A stretch of 64,000 bases of DNA from Paramacrobiotus metropolitanus (lineage: Eukaryota; Tardigrada; Eutardigrada; Parachela; Macrobiotidae): positions 868,001 to 932,000 of the forward strand of contig NW_026570243.1 in the NCBI RefSeq assembly GCF_019649055.1, read 5' to 3'. The notes below the pieces were generated by a model. That model was not told the origin of the DNA and searched no databases. It saw only the letters and a list, made by a program, of their open reading frames with translations. Position 1 is the first letter of the stretch; each line of letters begins with the position of its first letter. Shown here piece by piece: positions 41,816-53,337 of this stretch. Position numbers and translations under genes: made by a program.

Positions 41816-42942
41816 ACCGGGAGAACATCCCACCCCCGGCTGCTCCGACTGGTAGGCTCACAGTGGAGCCCAAAAGGTCCCCGGATGAGCCCGCGGCACA
41901 CTTCAGCGGACCGACGAACCTTTGGAACGCGGATGGAACCGTAAATATTTCAGCATTGGCTGGTGCGTTCGCCGCAAACCCGAACCCTCTCCCAGGAGCG
42001 ACCTTGGCATTTATCGGACCAGATGGTCAACAATACATGGCCCAGATTATCAACCCTCCGCAACCGCAAGCCTCTGCGGCAATACCGCAAGCTCAACCGG
42101 AACAGCAGCCGGTAACCCTGCAAGTGAGTGGCTTACCTCAACCCCCTGCTCAATCGGTAGTTCGCTCGGCTGACCAACCAAGAACGGTGGCAGTGACCCC
42201 AACAGGGTCCACCCCGTCCAACAGAAGAAGCCAGAGTGTAGCGGACTTGGCCCCCGGCGACCTACGTCACAGACTGAACAGTGACTTACGCCGGAAATTG
42301 GAGAGCCAGAATAGGTCCACTACTGACCGAGCCCCGGCTGACCGAGCTTCGAAGGATCGAACCCGGCCTTCCCCCGGCAAACGATCCGGATCGGAGGATA
42401 ACGGAGGATTGGTGGTGGACTCTAACACTAAGTCTCGTTGGAACTTCACACAGCCCGTGACTTGACACCCTACACCAGCTCCGAGGCCGGATCCACAAGT
42501 GATGGCCCCGGATGAGTTACCGGTGCCCCAGTACCCGATACTTGAAGTGGAAGTGCCAGGCCAGCATGACTCTCGGTATGACCATGCACGCCGACAGGGC
42601 ATTGCGGTGGAAACCCCACACCCGACGGAACGGACGGATTACGTCATGGCCACCATGCGGTACCGGGAGGATCGTCGGACTCAAGTCTGGAACATGATGC
42701 ACGGGTTACGACAGTTCCTCAACAACTCCGGTTACCAGCAGATGTTCGAACACCGTCAGGGGTCAGAAGATTTTCAGATGATTGACCGACTTGCGTATGG
42801 CATTGGCTTCCCGCACTTCCGGAACAACGGCCTGCCTAGCGCCACCGACCCGGCTATCTTGGTCATATCATTGGATCGACCCGATTGGTCCCAGTTGAGC
42901 CAACTCAAGGTCCCAAGTATTGGTCCCAAGCAGCCATGGTAG
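41812..42942 (+). pseudogene. Accessory ORF of element B after the CxxC protein
   Basis: One frame runs from an ATG overlapping the previous stop to 42942, with TGA at 42463-42465. The first part is P/Q/A-rich. The second part (42499-42942) holds a compact domain with ERTDYVMATMRYR and VWNMMHGLRQFLNNSG. This domain resembles segments in element C (IDYIMGAI...WW) and in the distal ORF of element A. The function is unknown. Confidence 0.55.
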
Positions 42943-43589
42943 TCACGGCTGCCAGAGCATCCCGGGACATCCCCGAGTACCTTGGAGCCATCGAACCGCA
43001 GGCTCAAGGAGAAGCCCCGATGGCCTTCCTGACGGCTTAGCGACTGATTTTCGCAGCCTGGCTAGGCCACCATCACAGCCATTACACCCTGTACTGCGCG
43101 TACCGGAATAACAACATTCCACCCACGCTGCGAACCACTGTAGCCCGGCTCAGCACGCCGATGCAGGACGCGGTAGTTTGATTGTGGCTTCGGGACTTCC
43201 TGATGACGGCAGAACGATGGAAGAAGGAGTACCAATATTACCCTGACGAGAAACTGGACAACGACGAGGCCTCGACCCTCTCAGAATGGTGCCGATGTAA
43301 CCGCCACCTACCACCTGGGTTCACTTCGCCACCGATGCCTGAATGCAAGTCATACTACCGGTATGACATGTGGCCCGGCTCATCATCATCCAGCAGAAAC
43401 CGCCGGCGTCGAGAAGCACGCCGTGTAAAGGCCGGAAAGCCGGATCAGGAGGCTTCAGACACCCAGTCAACCTGTACCCAGGAAGCCACGTCCTCGAACC
43501 AACCGGAACAACGCGGCCCAGACAAAGATGACGACTCGGAAGGATCCCATTTTGGTGGTGGAGCCCCGGTCGTCGGCGACTTAGAATGA
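42936..43589 (+). pseudogene. Last accessory ORF of element B
   Basis: The frame is open from about 42936, with stops at 43038-43040 and 43179-43181, then 135 codons to 43589. It contains helical sequence, CRCNRHLPPG and an RNRRRREARR basic run, and ends acidic. It probably continues the previous protein after a frameshift. Confidence 0.5.
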
Positions 43590-43714
43590 GAAAGACCGGT
43601 AGCTGGACCCCAATAGGGTGAGGCTTACCGTTAGGACCGGTCAAATGGACATGACGACGTCTCCAATAGAGACTTAGACGAAGTTTTACCCGGATAACCC
43701 GAAGGAGAACTTTC

Positions 43715-46700
43715 GCAGATCGCGTTAACCACGTTCTGCTACCTAACCGGACCCTCAATAAGGGATACGGTGGGTTAATACATCTTTATACTATGTCCAA
43801 ATGAACCTTAAAGAATGGATTCCCCGGACCGACTCGGCAACCACGGGTGCACCTGTCAGAATTTCAGAGGTGGCACCGTACCGGTACGTCATCCCCGGTT
43901 TTCCCCGGACAGAATCCGTCAGAAGGCTCGGATCCTCCGGCATTAATCCTTTAAGTGCCAAAGATCGTGTGCCTAACCACATCTGCTACGTACATCACAG
44001 ATCGTGTCTTCAACCATGATCTGCTACCATTACCGCAGACCGCGACATCGAACCACTTCTGCTACCGAAGAAAGTCAGAGTCAGCCACAAGCACGGCTGT
44101 CCGTGGAGATCTCAGCGAGGGAACCGCAGACTGTGGTCTATAACCACGATTCTGCTACTAGCTGGACCCTCATTAAGGGATACAGCAGTAGATCCCCGCA
44201 GATCGCCGGCAACCACGATCTGTTACCTGATCACCCTGCAGACCGCAGCCTCAACCATGATCAAGCCTTTGAACGTACACATTGTTCAATATCTAACCGG
44301 ACCCTTGGAGCTCCGGAGTAGAGGCCCAGTAGCCCTCCACCTGTGAATGAAATTCTAAGTTCTGCCCCCTAGACGCGGGGAGCAATATCATCTACATCTG
44401 AGGAACGGAAATACCAGAGAAACCCCCGAAGGGAAGGCCGCGGCATTTCAGGAAGACATATTACCTTAAATGCATCGGTCCGAGAAATAGAGTCCAAAGA
44501 AGTGGACCTTGCCGGACCTTAACCCGCGAAACGTCGGATAGCTACCTTGTGAACCCAATAGGTTCCGAGGAAAGCGCTTAAAAGTCCGCTTCGGATGTTC
44601 GAAGCCTTATCCTCGGGTAGACGGCCGGGCAGAACTTTTACCTCACCGCCTACCGGGGATAACCCGATACGTACCTTTGAACCTTGGACTCTGGTTTATG
44701 CCACTTCGGGTAGACATACATCCTAAAGTGACATAGGCAGGCATCACCCTCCAGAATTGGACGGCATGAAGAGTGGTCGGAATGGAAACACTGATGTGGA
44801 CCTTGGAATGGGATCCACATCGGTGTTTCCCGGCATTGATACCTTTCCTGAGAACCCAATAGGTTCCGGGATAGGTGCCCAACAGGCCGCCAAATACTAA
44901 AAGGAACCTGATCCCCGTGGACGATCCGGGCAGAACTGAGACCTCGTCGTCTGCGAGGGATAACTCGAGTAAAACCCTCGGCCCCGTTGGACTGGACTCG
45001 GCAAGCAAGTTGCTTAGACGGTTCAGCGTGACCACTGAATGGAAAGGGCCTACCGTAGCTTTCGAAGAGAAGCCTCCTAAACCACGGGGGTCCAAAGGAT
45101 CCTTCGTACGAAAGGAGGTTTATCCGTGCAAAACAGCACGACCGGCTATATTGGGCGGACAAACCACTACGGCAGAAGAGCCCGAGACCCTCGGATGGAT
45201 CCCTCGGATGAACCCGATAAGTACGAGTTCAACCCAATCGAACCGTACCGGATGTTCCCCCTGGCTTCCCCTGGACGAACCGGACAGAATGTTCCGGTCG
45301 CCGGCGACAATGACAGGAGGCTAACCGAGCCAATAAGCGAGGGTATGCAACGTCACTGACGGAGCCTAGATGCGTGACGGTTTAGTTGGCCTCAGTCGAA
45401 TCAACGACTCCGCCACCGTCGATCGCTTCTGCAGAACCTGTGGAGGATAAACCATAGAAATGCCACAGACCGTGATACCAACCACGGATTTGTCGTTGAC
45501 TAAGGGAGCTGTCCCCAATAGGGACACCCCGATGTCGGACCCCGGACAGGAGGAGCCGAACCATCGCAGATCGCGTCATAAACCACGAATCTGCTACGTC
45601 AACGGGACGAATCACACGAAAGGTGGTTAACCAGGGGCATAACTTGCCGAGTCCCCCTGTTTAGACCACTCCGGCAGAAATATCCCGGCAAATCATTCCC
45701 ATAACTCGGACTTCGGAGCCCAATAGGCTCTCAGTCACTCAACCCAGCCCGGACTTCTGCGGCCTAGGAAGCCATAACTCCTATACCGATGAAGCCCAGG
45801 CGAGAAACCAGCTTCACAGGGATTCGTCGCACGAATAGCGGCTGGACAAGCACAACTGCGCACAACACACTTGTTCTTGTTCAGGCCCCTCCTGCAGAAG
45901 GACCCCGGTGGAATAGCGGTTCCGTAACTTGAACCGTTAGAGCCCAATAGGCTCTGCCCACCGACCGAATGTGGACCGCGCTGGCCTGGAAGCGACTTTT
46001 CCTGACCACTCGATCCACACGACTTAATCCCCGGACCTTGAACCAAAGAGGATTCCGCTAACATACGGTCAAACACGTCATTGCCGCGTTTGACCGCATC
46101 TTTGCCAATGCACCCATGGACAACCCGGGACTTGGAACATTAGCTGGCTGTACTTTAAACCAGCGATGGGCCCAATAGGCCCTACTCGTAAAGACACTTA
46201 AGTGGGCCACTATGATAAGTGAATGGGCGACATACATCTAACTGGGCCAGCTTCAGTTATTTTTTTCCCGAGCCATATGGCTGTCAACTTTTTGTTTTAG
46301 CAGATTCAGGAAAGTTTGTCCTTTGCAGAGTACTTGGAATTTTTGAAATCGGATCACCCGTTTTCGAGTTATTTGCGTTGTAAAAAACCGATGACGAAAG
46401 CACTCAAGCCACGCCACGCGAGCCACTGCACTACAGCAAAATGACTTTTGTAACCGTCACACATGTGCGGCTGCAGCTCTTCTTTATCGCATCACGCCTC
46501 AGCACCTATGCAGTACAGTAAAATCACTGCATTCACCGCAATACGCGTGCAGAGGCGTCCTGTGATAAAGAAGTGCTGCAGCCGCACATGTAACATTAAA
46601 AGCCATTTTGCTGTAGTGTAATAATCGCGTGGCGTGGCTTATGCTTTCGTCATCGGTTTACAACGCAAATAACTCAAAAACCTGTGATCCGATTTTAAAA

Positions 46701-46994
46701 TTCCAGTACTCTGAAAGAGCAAACTTTCTGAATCTGCTAAACAAAAGGACAGCCATACGGCTTGGGAATAAAATAATTGAAGCTGGCCCACTTGTGTCGT
46801 CCATTCACTATCCCCATTATAACCACTGGGTATTGAATGACGTTGACTCCACCCGGGATCCCTCGTACGAAAAGCGACGAACCATTGTGGAGGAGGGTAA
46901 CCCGCTCCGCTCCAATGGCTCGTCCCTCCGGCAGAAGGACTCCGGACCTTGGAATACGACCATCACGCAGATCGCGCTAACCACGATCTCTACC
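43715..46994 (+). repeat. Hairpin family ending in the PBS complement
   Basis: Copies occur at about 43715-43743, 43962-43989, 43998-44029, 44035-44066, 44126-44158, 44198-44227, 45566-45598 and 46967-46994, with weaker ones near 45470, 47050 and 48510. The pattern is GCAGATCG-loop-CGATCTGC-TACC. The copy at 44018-44029 contains GATCTGCTACCA, the exact complement of the first 12 PBS bases. Confidence 0.7.
46200..46830. mobile_element. Foldback element in the 3' region of element B
   Basis: Long inverted arms share TGGGCCAGCTTCA near 46243 and 46780. The match runs through GCCATATGGCTGTC / CAGCCATACGGC and on to GATAAAGAAGTGCTGCAGCCGCACATG near the centre. The outer ends are near AGTGG (46201) and CCACT (46828). 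No coding capacity and no clear target duplication, so the superfamily is unknown. Confidence 0.75.
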
Positions 46995-49520
46995 TCGACG
47001 CTGCTTGCAGAAGCGCAATAGGCCTCTAGCACAGCTTAGCAGCCCGCGGTAAAACCACGATCTCTACCTGTACGGACAAAGGCACCAGTAGAGGCCCATT
47101 AGGCCTCCAGCCCGGAGAACTCCCTTCGGAACGGATGGATCGGGACATTAGGGCACATCGGTACCATTGCTCCGATCCAGAGGATCGGACTCATGGTACT
47201 GATGACCGGCATGACCATTCACCCGCGAACCGGACCTTGGTCACCTCACGGAACGTGCTAGGACATTAGGGAACGCTCGTATCCTTGCCCGACCTCGAAG
47301 AAGATCGAGTAATGATACGCGTGTCCGGCATGACTGCATGCTCGACGGAAGCCATGGAAAGACGCCAATAACTACGGCAGGTAGGCCCAATAGGCCTTTA
47401 TCACGCCGATGAACCATCTTCCAGTAAACCCTGGAATGGATCGAACGTAAAGTGGCACGCCAGTGGTTCGGTGTAAAAACTCCACAACGTATTGCTTGCG
47501 GGCCACCTCGACGAGAAATTCCGGAGTAAAAGAAACGGAAGAAGCCCAATAGGCTCCTATTCCACCTCAGAACGATGGATTGAGACAGTAGGGCGCACCG
47601 GTACCGTTGCCCCAATCCAGGAGATAGGAGTCCCGGTATCGGTGCCCACCATGACCGTTCACCGCGAATCGGATGGTGGTCCCCGGAAGGAGGAGACCAC
47701 GGATACCAGCTGAACTTGCTGGATTGCCCGGATAGGATCCAAAATGGACCTCCCGCGGAGAATCCCACGGTGTGAACCGGCCAGAACGGACGTGTTTCCC
47801 GATGACCAAGACAGGACGCTTCGATACCGGCATCCCGGGTGTTTCTGCCTAAGTAGAAGCACGGGATCGGCCGAGGGACGGACCAGAACGGACCCCGTCT
47901 TTACAACCTCAGAGTGCCTACCCAGCGGCTAAGACCCAATTAGGTCTAATATAGCCGCAGGGAAGCCTCTTCTTGCATGATTTTTGCTAGTCGCCCGGTG
48001 AAGATCCCCGGCATCGAGCTCGGACTCCCACCAGAGCATGTTGGGCCAGTTTTGGTCGGTTCCCAATAGGAACCCCCGACCAAACCAGCAGGGACCGGAA
48101 TTGGACTCCCATGGCTTAGAGACCCATCTTTCCGTTGACAACTCGGAACACCCGAGGCCAACAGGGCTCGGATCCCGCCCAGAAGCCTAACATCCCGGCG
48201 GCAATCCTATCCTCAACGCCCAATAGGAGCAAGAGGGCAACTTAGAGGATTCCGCCCGGATGGATCTCCCATCAGATCGGCTTGGCTTGCCGTCAACTAT
48301 GGCTTGGCTTGGCTTGCCTTCGGACTTGGAATCGCTAGCCGAGGCTGCCACTGGACTTTAATCCAGCAACCGGGGCTACCTTAGGATTCGACCCTTTGGA
48401 CCCTGGATTTGACGTCAGAGTCCGGCATCAACCCTTCTAATGTTGGCCAATAGGCGACAGCTGACAATTACGGGGTTTTTGCCCGGACCGAACCCTCAAC
48501 ATACCCAGTAACCACGATTCTGCCATAGCAGCTGAAACTTCCATCGACCTTTAACTCTGAAACGGAGGCTGCAATTGGACTTTAACTTTTCCACCAAGGA
48601 TGAACCCCGGATACCGAGGCTACCCTCGGTTTGGACCCTTGAAGCCCGACATAACCGGTCCAAGTTGCCCAAATAGGCGACGAGACGCGAAATTACGGGT
48701 TTTGTCCGGACGAAATCCTGGAATTCCGGTACTTTATACCGGAACATTCCCCATCGGAAGACCCAATAGGTCTTATTCCTAACCTAGAGAGGATGCCTCA
48801 TGGCTTTCGCGGATCGCGACGGTGCCTCTCCATTCACCGACTCCATGAACCCGGGTAACGGAGGCTCCATTCAACTTTAACCGGAGGATACCCGGTCGGA
48901 ATATGAGTTTCATGCCCGTTTCTCACCCGGCTTATGGAGATCCATGTCTCACCCCGAAGTCATTCGGTCGGAAGTGAGTTTCGCGCCCCTTTCTTACCCG
49001 ACCTCGGTGAAGTGAACCGGTACCATCGGGTATCTCGGGAACTGATGCCTCGAACCCGGATGACCGGACATCCAGTGGACTGGAGCCCTCGTGTGCGGAT
49101 TAGCTCTAGTCGGAATAAGCACCCGGACTAAAGTCCCGGACCAAAAATTTGTTTATTGTTTTAACTCGAAATGATGTTCTCATTTTCTTTAGATCTGTAG
49201 CAGATCTCTTTTATTAACCTGCTCACCAGGAATTGTGATGTTTTCTTACTTTAACGAGAGAGAGAGAGAGATAACACTATTTTTTACTTTTTTGCCGTTA
49301 CGGACACCATCAACAGAAGCCTACACCGGTCCAACTACAACACCGACCGACCTTCGGATTTCTGCCGTGAGTTGTTCCGCCACGACGGGTCCGGAGGAGA
49401 ACGCGGTGCCGGAGAGACCCACACCGGACACCCCGAGGCGATGCCACCGACCCCAATAGGGTCGTGTGCGGAGCGGGCACTGGGACGGTAGGGGGCCGGT
49501 CCTTCGCAGGGGCTCGGACT

Positions 49521-49534
49521 CCCGCCCAGAGGCA
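49521..49534 (+). promoter_or_regulatory. Candidate 3' polypurine tract of element B
   Basis: CCCGCCCAGAGGCA directly precedes the 3' LTR and matches element A's tract at 13 of 14 positions. Confidence 0.65.
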
Positions 49535-49893
49535 CGTTGGGCCAGTCGCTATGGCAGCCTACGAGTATGGCAGGCAGCGACAGTCCCACTTCCGGTGCAC
49601 GGTGCAGTGGTGCATATGATCGCACTCACTCCCGTACGCACGCACTCGCATAGCTCACGCCGAATCACTGGCCTCGACTCCGCCTAGCCACACCTACGGC
49701 TTTACGTCTCGGCCAATCAGCGTTCGCCATCGCTCGTGTTGGATCTGCCCAGTGACGCATTAGGCTTTTCCTCTTCACGGCTCGATGTGCCGTTCATTAG
49801 CATTCATTACGCTGTGCTGTACACTAGCAAATCATTCACTGTACCGTTATGATAATGGCCACATTGAGCCTTCATGTGCTTTGTGTTTTGGTT
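49535..49893 (+). repeat. 3' LTR of element B, truncated
   Basis: Starts CGTTGGGCC (the first T is mutated) and matches 19422-19782. Homology stops at TTTGTGTTTTGGTT, so the last 71 bp with AATAAA are missing. No target duplication can be scored. Confidence 0.85.
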
Positions 49894-51639
49894 CCCCTAT
49901 TTTTCCGCATTACCTGCCAGGTTGATATATGGATTAGCAACCTCAAGAGGTTACCACATGGCGTAACCATTGTCCTTATGGCCAAGCAATCTAGCACTGA
50001 CTTCCAGTAGTATCGTTTGTTTATGCAGGCACTTGCGCTACATAGTCGGTGTGCAATGCAGGCCTAGATCTACGTGAGGTGCCTGCTGCTATATCTACCG
50101 GAAATACGAAGGAAAACACACGGGAAGACGTAAAAATCCTCTTTACTCTTCCCAATACCCAAAATCACCAAAGATCACTATAACAAAGCTCATACTATGA
50201 CACAGGGATGTGGCTGACAAGCTGACATAAAACACACTGCGAGCTGTGCAAATGATCCGTTGATCATCTGCATATCACTGATACGCTGGCTCTGAACCGG
50301 ATGTACGTGTGCACTCGGTAAGCACTCGTACATCCACTGCTGAATATACCTGCAATATGGCTGCATACACTGGCAAGTACATACAAAATACGTATCACTG
50401 GGCGATCCTCCGCAAGGCGGTACGAGACGTCTATAGCCTGACCACCTCCACGAAGTCTCTCTCAGGTGCTACGTAGCGAGCTACGTAGCAGTAGTCAACC
50501 AGCATAAACTCGTTTTGTGGAACTACTTGCTACCAAAGTGGCTACAAGAGACCAAGGCCTGCGAAATTGGTAGCAAGTAGCAAGTAGTCAGGTTCGATAA
50601 ACAGCCTCTAAGATGCTCCCTCGAAGATATGACGAGATCATCACGACTGATCGAATCCTGCTGGAGGGTTGGGATGCGTGTTATTCACACAATTCGATTC
50701 ATGTTACGCACTTAGCGTCTTGCTCCGTGACAGCGCTTAAATATCCAATCTAACACCAAATCCATTGGATGTTGCCGCTTTTCAGTGCCTAAGCGCAAGT
50801 CCAAGCACGAAAATTATATCAAAAATTTTGGTTTTTTCAAAAGGAGGGCGTAAAAAGCAAAGCGCAGAACATATCGGTCATGATAACAGATTACTGTTTC
50901 AGTTTTCTGTTACTATATTAAAATTTTTATATGAATACGAATTTACGATACAGATTGACATTGTTAATTCTCTTCTTCATTCATTTGATAACCGAGAAGT
51001 GTTCTAAGTTAACTACATTAGCAGTATGAAATACTGTGTGAATTTTAAAAGATACCCTTTATGCCTGGATCAGCTTACGGAATTCCTTTCGTCCATGCGA
51101 AATTTTATTTGGGCCACCTTAAAAATGAATTTGCTTTTAGCAAATTTTCTGTACGTTACACTTTCAAACCTCGCAACGGAATATCATTGCAAAACTGATT
51201 TTGTTCGAAATAAAAAGTCAGGGATCGTTTTCCTCCTACCAAAACATGCTTATAAGCAATTCTAAAGTATCTGTGAATTATTACTTCCACTTGTCTATGC
51301 CTCTCGACAACACTACCATGAGCACTTGGATTTAGACAATGGTTAAAACTAACATCAGCATTCGGGTTTCTACAATACTTTGGGTACAACTAATGTGTGC
51401 ACTCGGGTTAAGACTGCGGTTAAGGTTCAAAACGGCTCCCAGTGGAAATTCATTATGGGCTTTATAACTCATTGTAAGAATAAAGTCTCCTCTATCAGAA
51501 TATGCCGCTCTCATGTATGTAAAAAAATTTGTTGCGTTAAAAAAACAATTTTCCGTTATGAGTGCCGAAGGGGGAAGCGCTGTTCAACAGAGAAAAAGCG
51601 GCTAGCGCTGCTTTTAGACTCCGGCATCTATCCGGCCAG
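49894..51639. other. Spacer between elements B and C
   Basis: Intergenic DNA. GTAGC-rich short repeats occupy 50465-50600, and a segment CTCCCTCGAAGATATG near 50613 recurs near 4290-4305. Small open frames (50765-51007, 51026-51265, 51380-51664) look incidental. Confidence 0.4.
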
Positions 51640-52429
51640 CCCTTCCGCTGAAACTCCCGTTTGAGTCCGGACCACCAGACAAAGTTCTGCGGGTCCTGAA
51701 TAATGACGTCAATCTGGGCCCATCGATCTCTTGGATGTGGGATGGCCCCCATGATGTAATCGATGAGGACATGGCTGGATATTTATGCCCTGGTTGGGGG
51801 CGTATTCATATGCGTCGAAGTCTGTCGCCCTGGTGCTTGTGTCACGTCGGACCGGTGGGTCCGATGACGGTGGATCGGTATCCATTTCCATGGTGACATT
51901 CCGTTCAGGCCTCTTATTGGTGCGTTGGACAACCAGGCTCGAGTCTTCCTCGTTCCGCTTACAGGGTGAGATCCGCGTATGGTGCGATCGCTCCTGAGGA
52001 TGCCCGCGATTCTGGCTGCCAGTCTGGTCCTGGTGTCGATTGTCAATGTAGGGGCGTAAGTTTCTGGCGGGCGCGATGGCGGTGCCGGTGGCGCTTACTG
52101 TTGAGTACGCGTCGGTTCATATTGGTCTTTTTAGGGCATCCAGCAGGCCGCCTTCTTCCTTCCGTTGCTTGACCACTTGGTCGACGACGGTTTTGTTAAA
52201 GTTGCTCATTAGCTGATCATATGTAATGCGTGTCTGAAACCCGTGGGGCTAAGATCGCGACTGTGGCTGCTGGTGCGACTGCTGTCCAAAGATTTTCGGG
52301 GCAGCCGATAGGCAGCGCCCTGTACTGGTCGACACCCGTGTTACGGGGTCGACCGTTGCGTTCATGGTCACGCTGTGCCTTCCGCTCTCGTGCCGTTTGA
52401 GTGAGGGGAGGCAACATCTTGTCGCCGCT

Positions 52430-52768
52430 GCTCCAACCTGGTCCTAAGGCGCCGCAACGTTCCAGGTAAAGATCGAAGATTTCGATCTGTTCGCTGTCCC
52501 TCAGTAATGAGAACAGGTGGTGTCCGTGAGTGGTTATGTAGCTCTAGGCTTCGAAGTTTCCTCTAACCACTTCTTGGTAGAAGGCGTACGCCATTTCGCT
52601 ATCGTTGCGGAAGCCGGGCCTCAAGTGGTAGGCACAGGGGAAACTTCTCGTTGAGAGTTGTCCCTCCGGTTCGACTGGTCCGTACTGTTGGTTTTGCAGT
52701 CCCGCAACCAGGGTCATGCTTCTGCCGTGGAGTAAGTCCCATTCTCTGTGGTAACAGAAATAAGACAT
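52430..52768 (-). pseudogene. CxxC-protein homologue fragment, element C
   Basis: Open stretch with PCAYHLRPGF and AYAFYQEVVRGNF, a stop, then DLYLERCGALGPGW. Lines up with B's 41375-41815 ORF. Broken by one in-frame stop. Confidence 0.5.
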
Positions 52769-52953
52769 GCAGAATAAAGTTCGCTTCTCGAACTAAAGTG
52801 AAGTCTACTTCTAGATCAAGTCCCTATGATAATTACACCCTATGATTTTACGTACCCATGAAATTTTACATGTTATTTGTTAACTTGGCTTTTCTTGCCC
52901 GGTGAATTATTTCGGGATTACTCCCTAGAACCTATGCAACTTCTATGCCTAGG

Positions 52954-53337
52954 TTACTGATGGTACTTCCGATTCTGCATCTTCTTGGTAGAAGCCAGGG
53001 CGGCGGTGGGACGAGGCCCATAACGGTCCGGTTGGTCACGTCGCATCCTGTATCGCTGCTGGGCCTCTGGGGCATCAACGGTCTGTTCGAACCAACCTTC
53101 GAGCATCTTCTTGACGACGTGCCTCACATCTTCTCCGATGGGGTACCAGCCCGTGGTGCGGCCCTGACCGGAGACATACTGTGTTCCATCGACCAGCTGT
53201 AAGTGGTGTGCCAAGGCTGCCAGCTGATATCGTCCCAAGGGCTGGTTGGCCATTTCGCCTCGTGTCAGGCCGAGGGGGTGGGCACCGTCAGGATAGCGTT
53301 GCGCCATTCCCAATAGCCTTGAGGGGCCGTTTCGCAC
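52954..53337 (-). pseudogene. Winged-helix-like accessory fragment, element C
   Basis: 127 open codons with QRYPDGAHPLGLTRGEM and a helix-rich segment ending VVKKMLEGWFEQ. Aligns by eye with the second helical module of element B's ORF near 40710-40920. Partial and without a supported start. Confidence 0.5.

Larger units (their letters stand above)
43607..49464 (+). repeat. Array of CAATA-loop hairpins (3' part)
   Basis: Copies occur at 43607-43619, 43659-43673, 43752-43764, 44167-44179, 44551-44565, 44852-44866, 45510-45526, 45716-45730, 45939-45955, 46168-46182, 47091-47107, 47383-47397, 47543-47555, 47932-47947, 48054-48081, 48664-48681, 48758-48774 and 49448-49464. Each has a 4-10 bp stem around CAATA, CATTA, CAATTA or CAAATA. 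Stem sequences differ (gagcc/ggctc, gggcc/ggccc, gaacc/ggttc, aagacc/ggtctt, gtccc/gggac) but remain paired. Confidence 0.85.
43590..49534 (+). other. 6-kb hairpin-rich non-coding region of element B
   Basis: There is no ORF of consequence. It carries about twenty CAATA-loop hairpins and about a dozen copies of a longer hairpin ending in CTGCTACC. A foldback insertion interrupts it at about 46200-46830. A (GA)n run lies at 49256-49270. It resembles a long structured 3' UTR of the genomic RNA. Confidence 0.7.
19422..49893 (+). mobile_element. Element B: giant (about 30.5 kb) Ty3/Gypsy-like LTR retrotransposon
   Basis: Direct LTRs lie at 19422-19853 (432 bp) and 49535-49893 (truncated), about 20 differences over 360 bp. 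A PBS abuts the 5' LTR and a polypurine-like tract abuts the 3' LTR. The order is leader, coiled-coil ORF, Gag, frameshift signal, protease, pre-RT, RT-RNase H, integrase remnant, AT-hook ORF, about 8.5 kb of accessory ORFs and 6 kb of hairpin-rich non-coding DNA. The protease-RT-RNase H-IN order and the YIDD-type RT place it in Ty3/Gypsy. Three other transposons (about 3.1 kb in total) are nested, so the original was about 27 kb. Numerous stops and frameshifts show that this copy is dead. Confidence 0.88.

Noticed and set aside
43715-46994. tRNA genes, because the hairpins end in CTGCTACC
   Set aside because: They are only about 30 nt and lack anticodon, D and T arms.
43607-49464. CRISPR array from regularly spaced palindromes
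   Set aside because: Stems vary in sequence, spacing is irregular, there are no conserved repeats of 25-35 bp, and the genome is eukaryotic.
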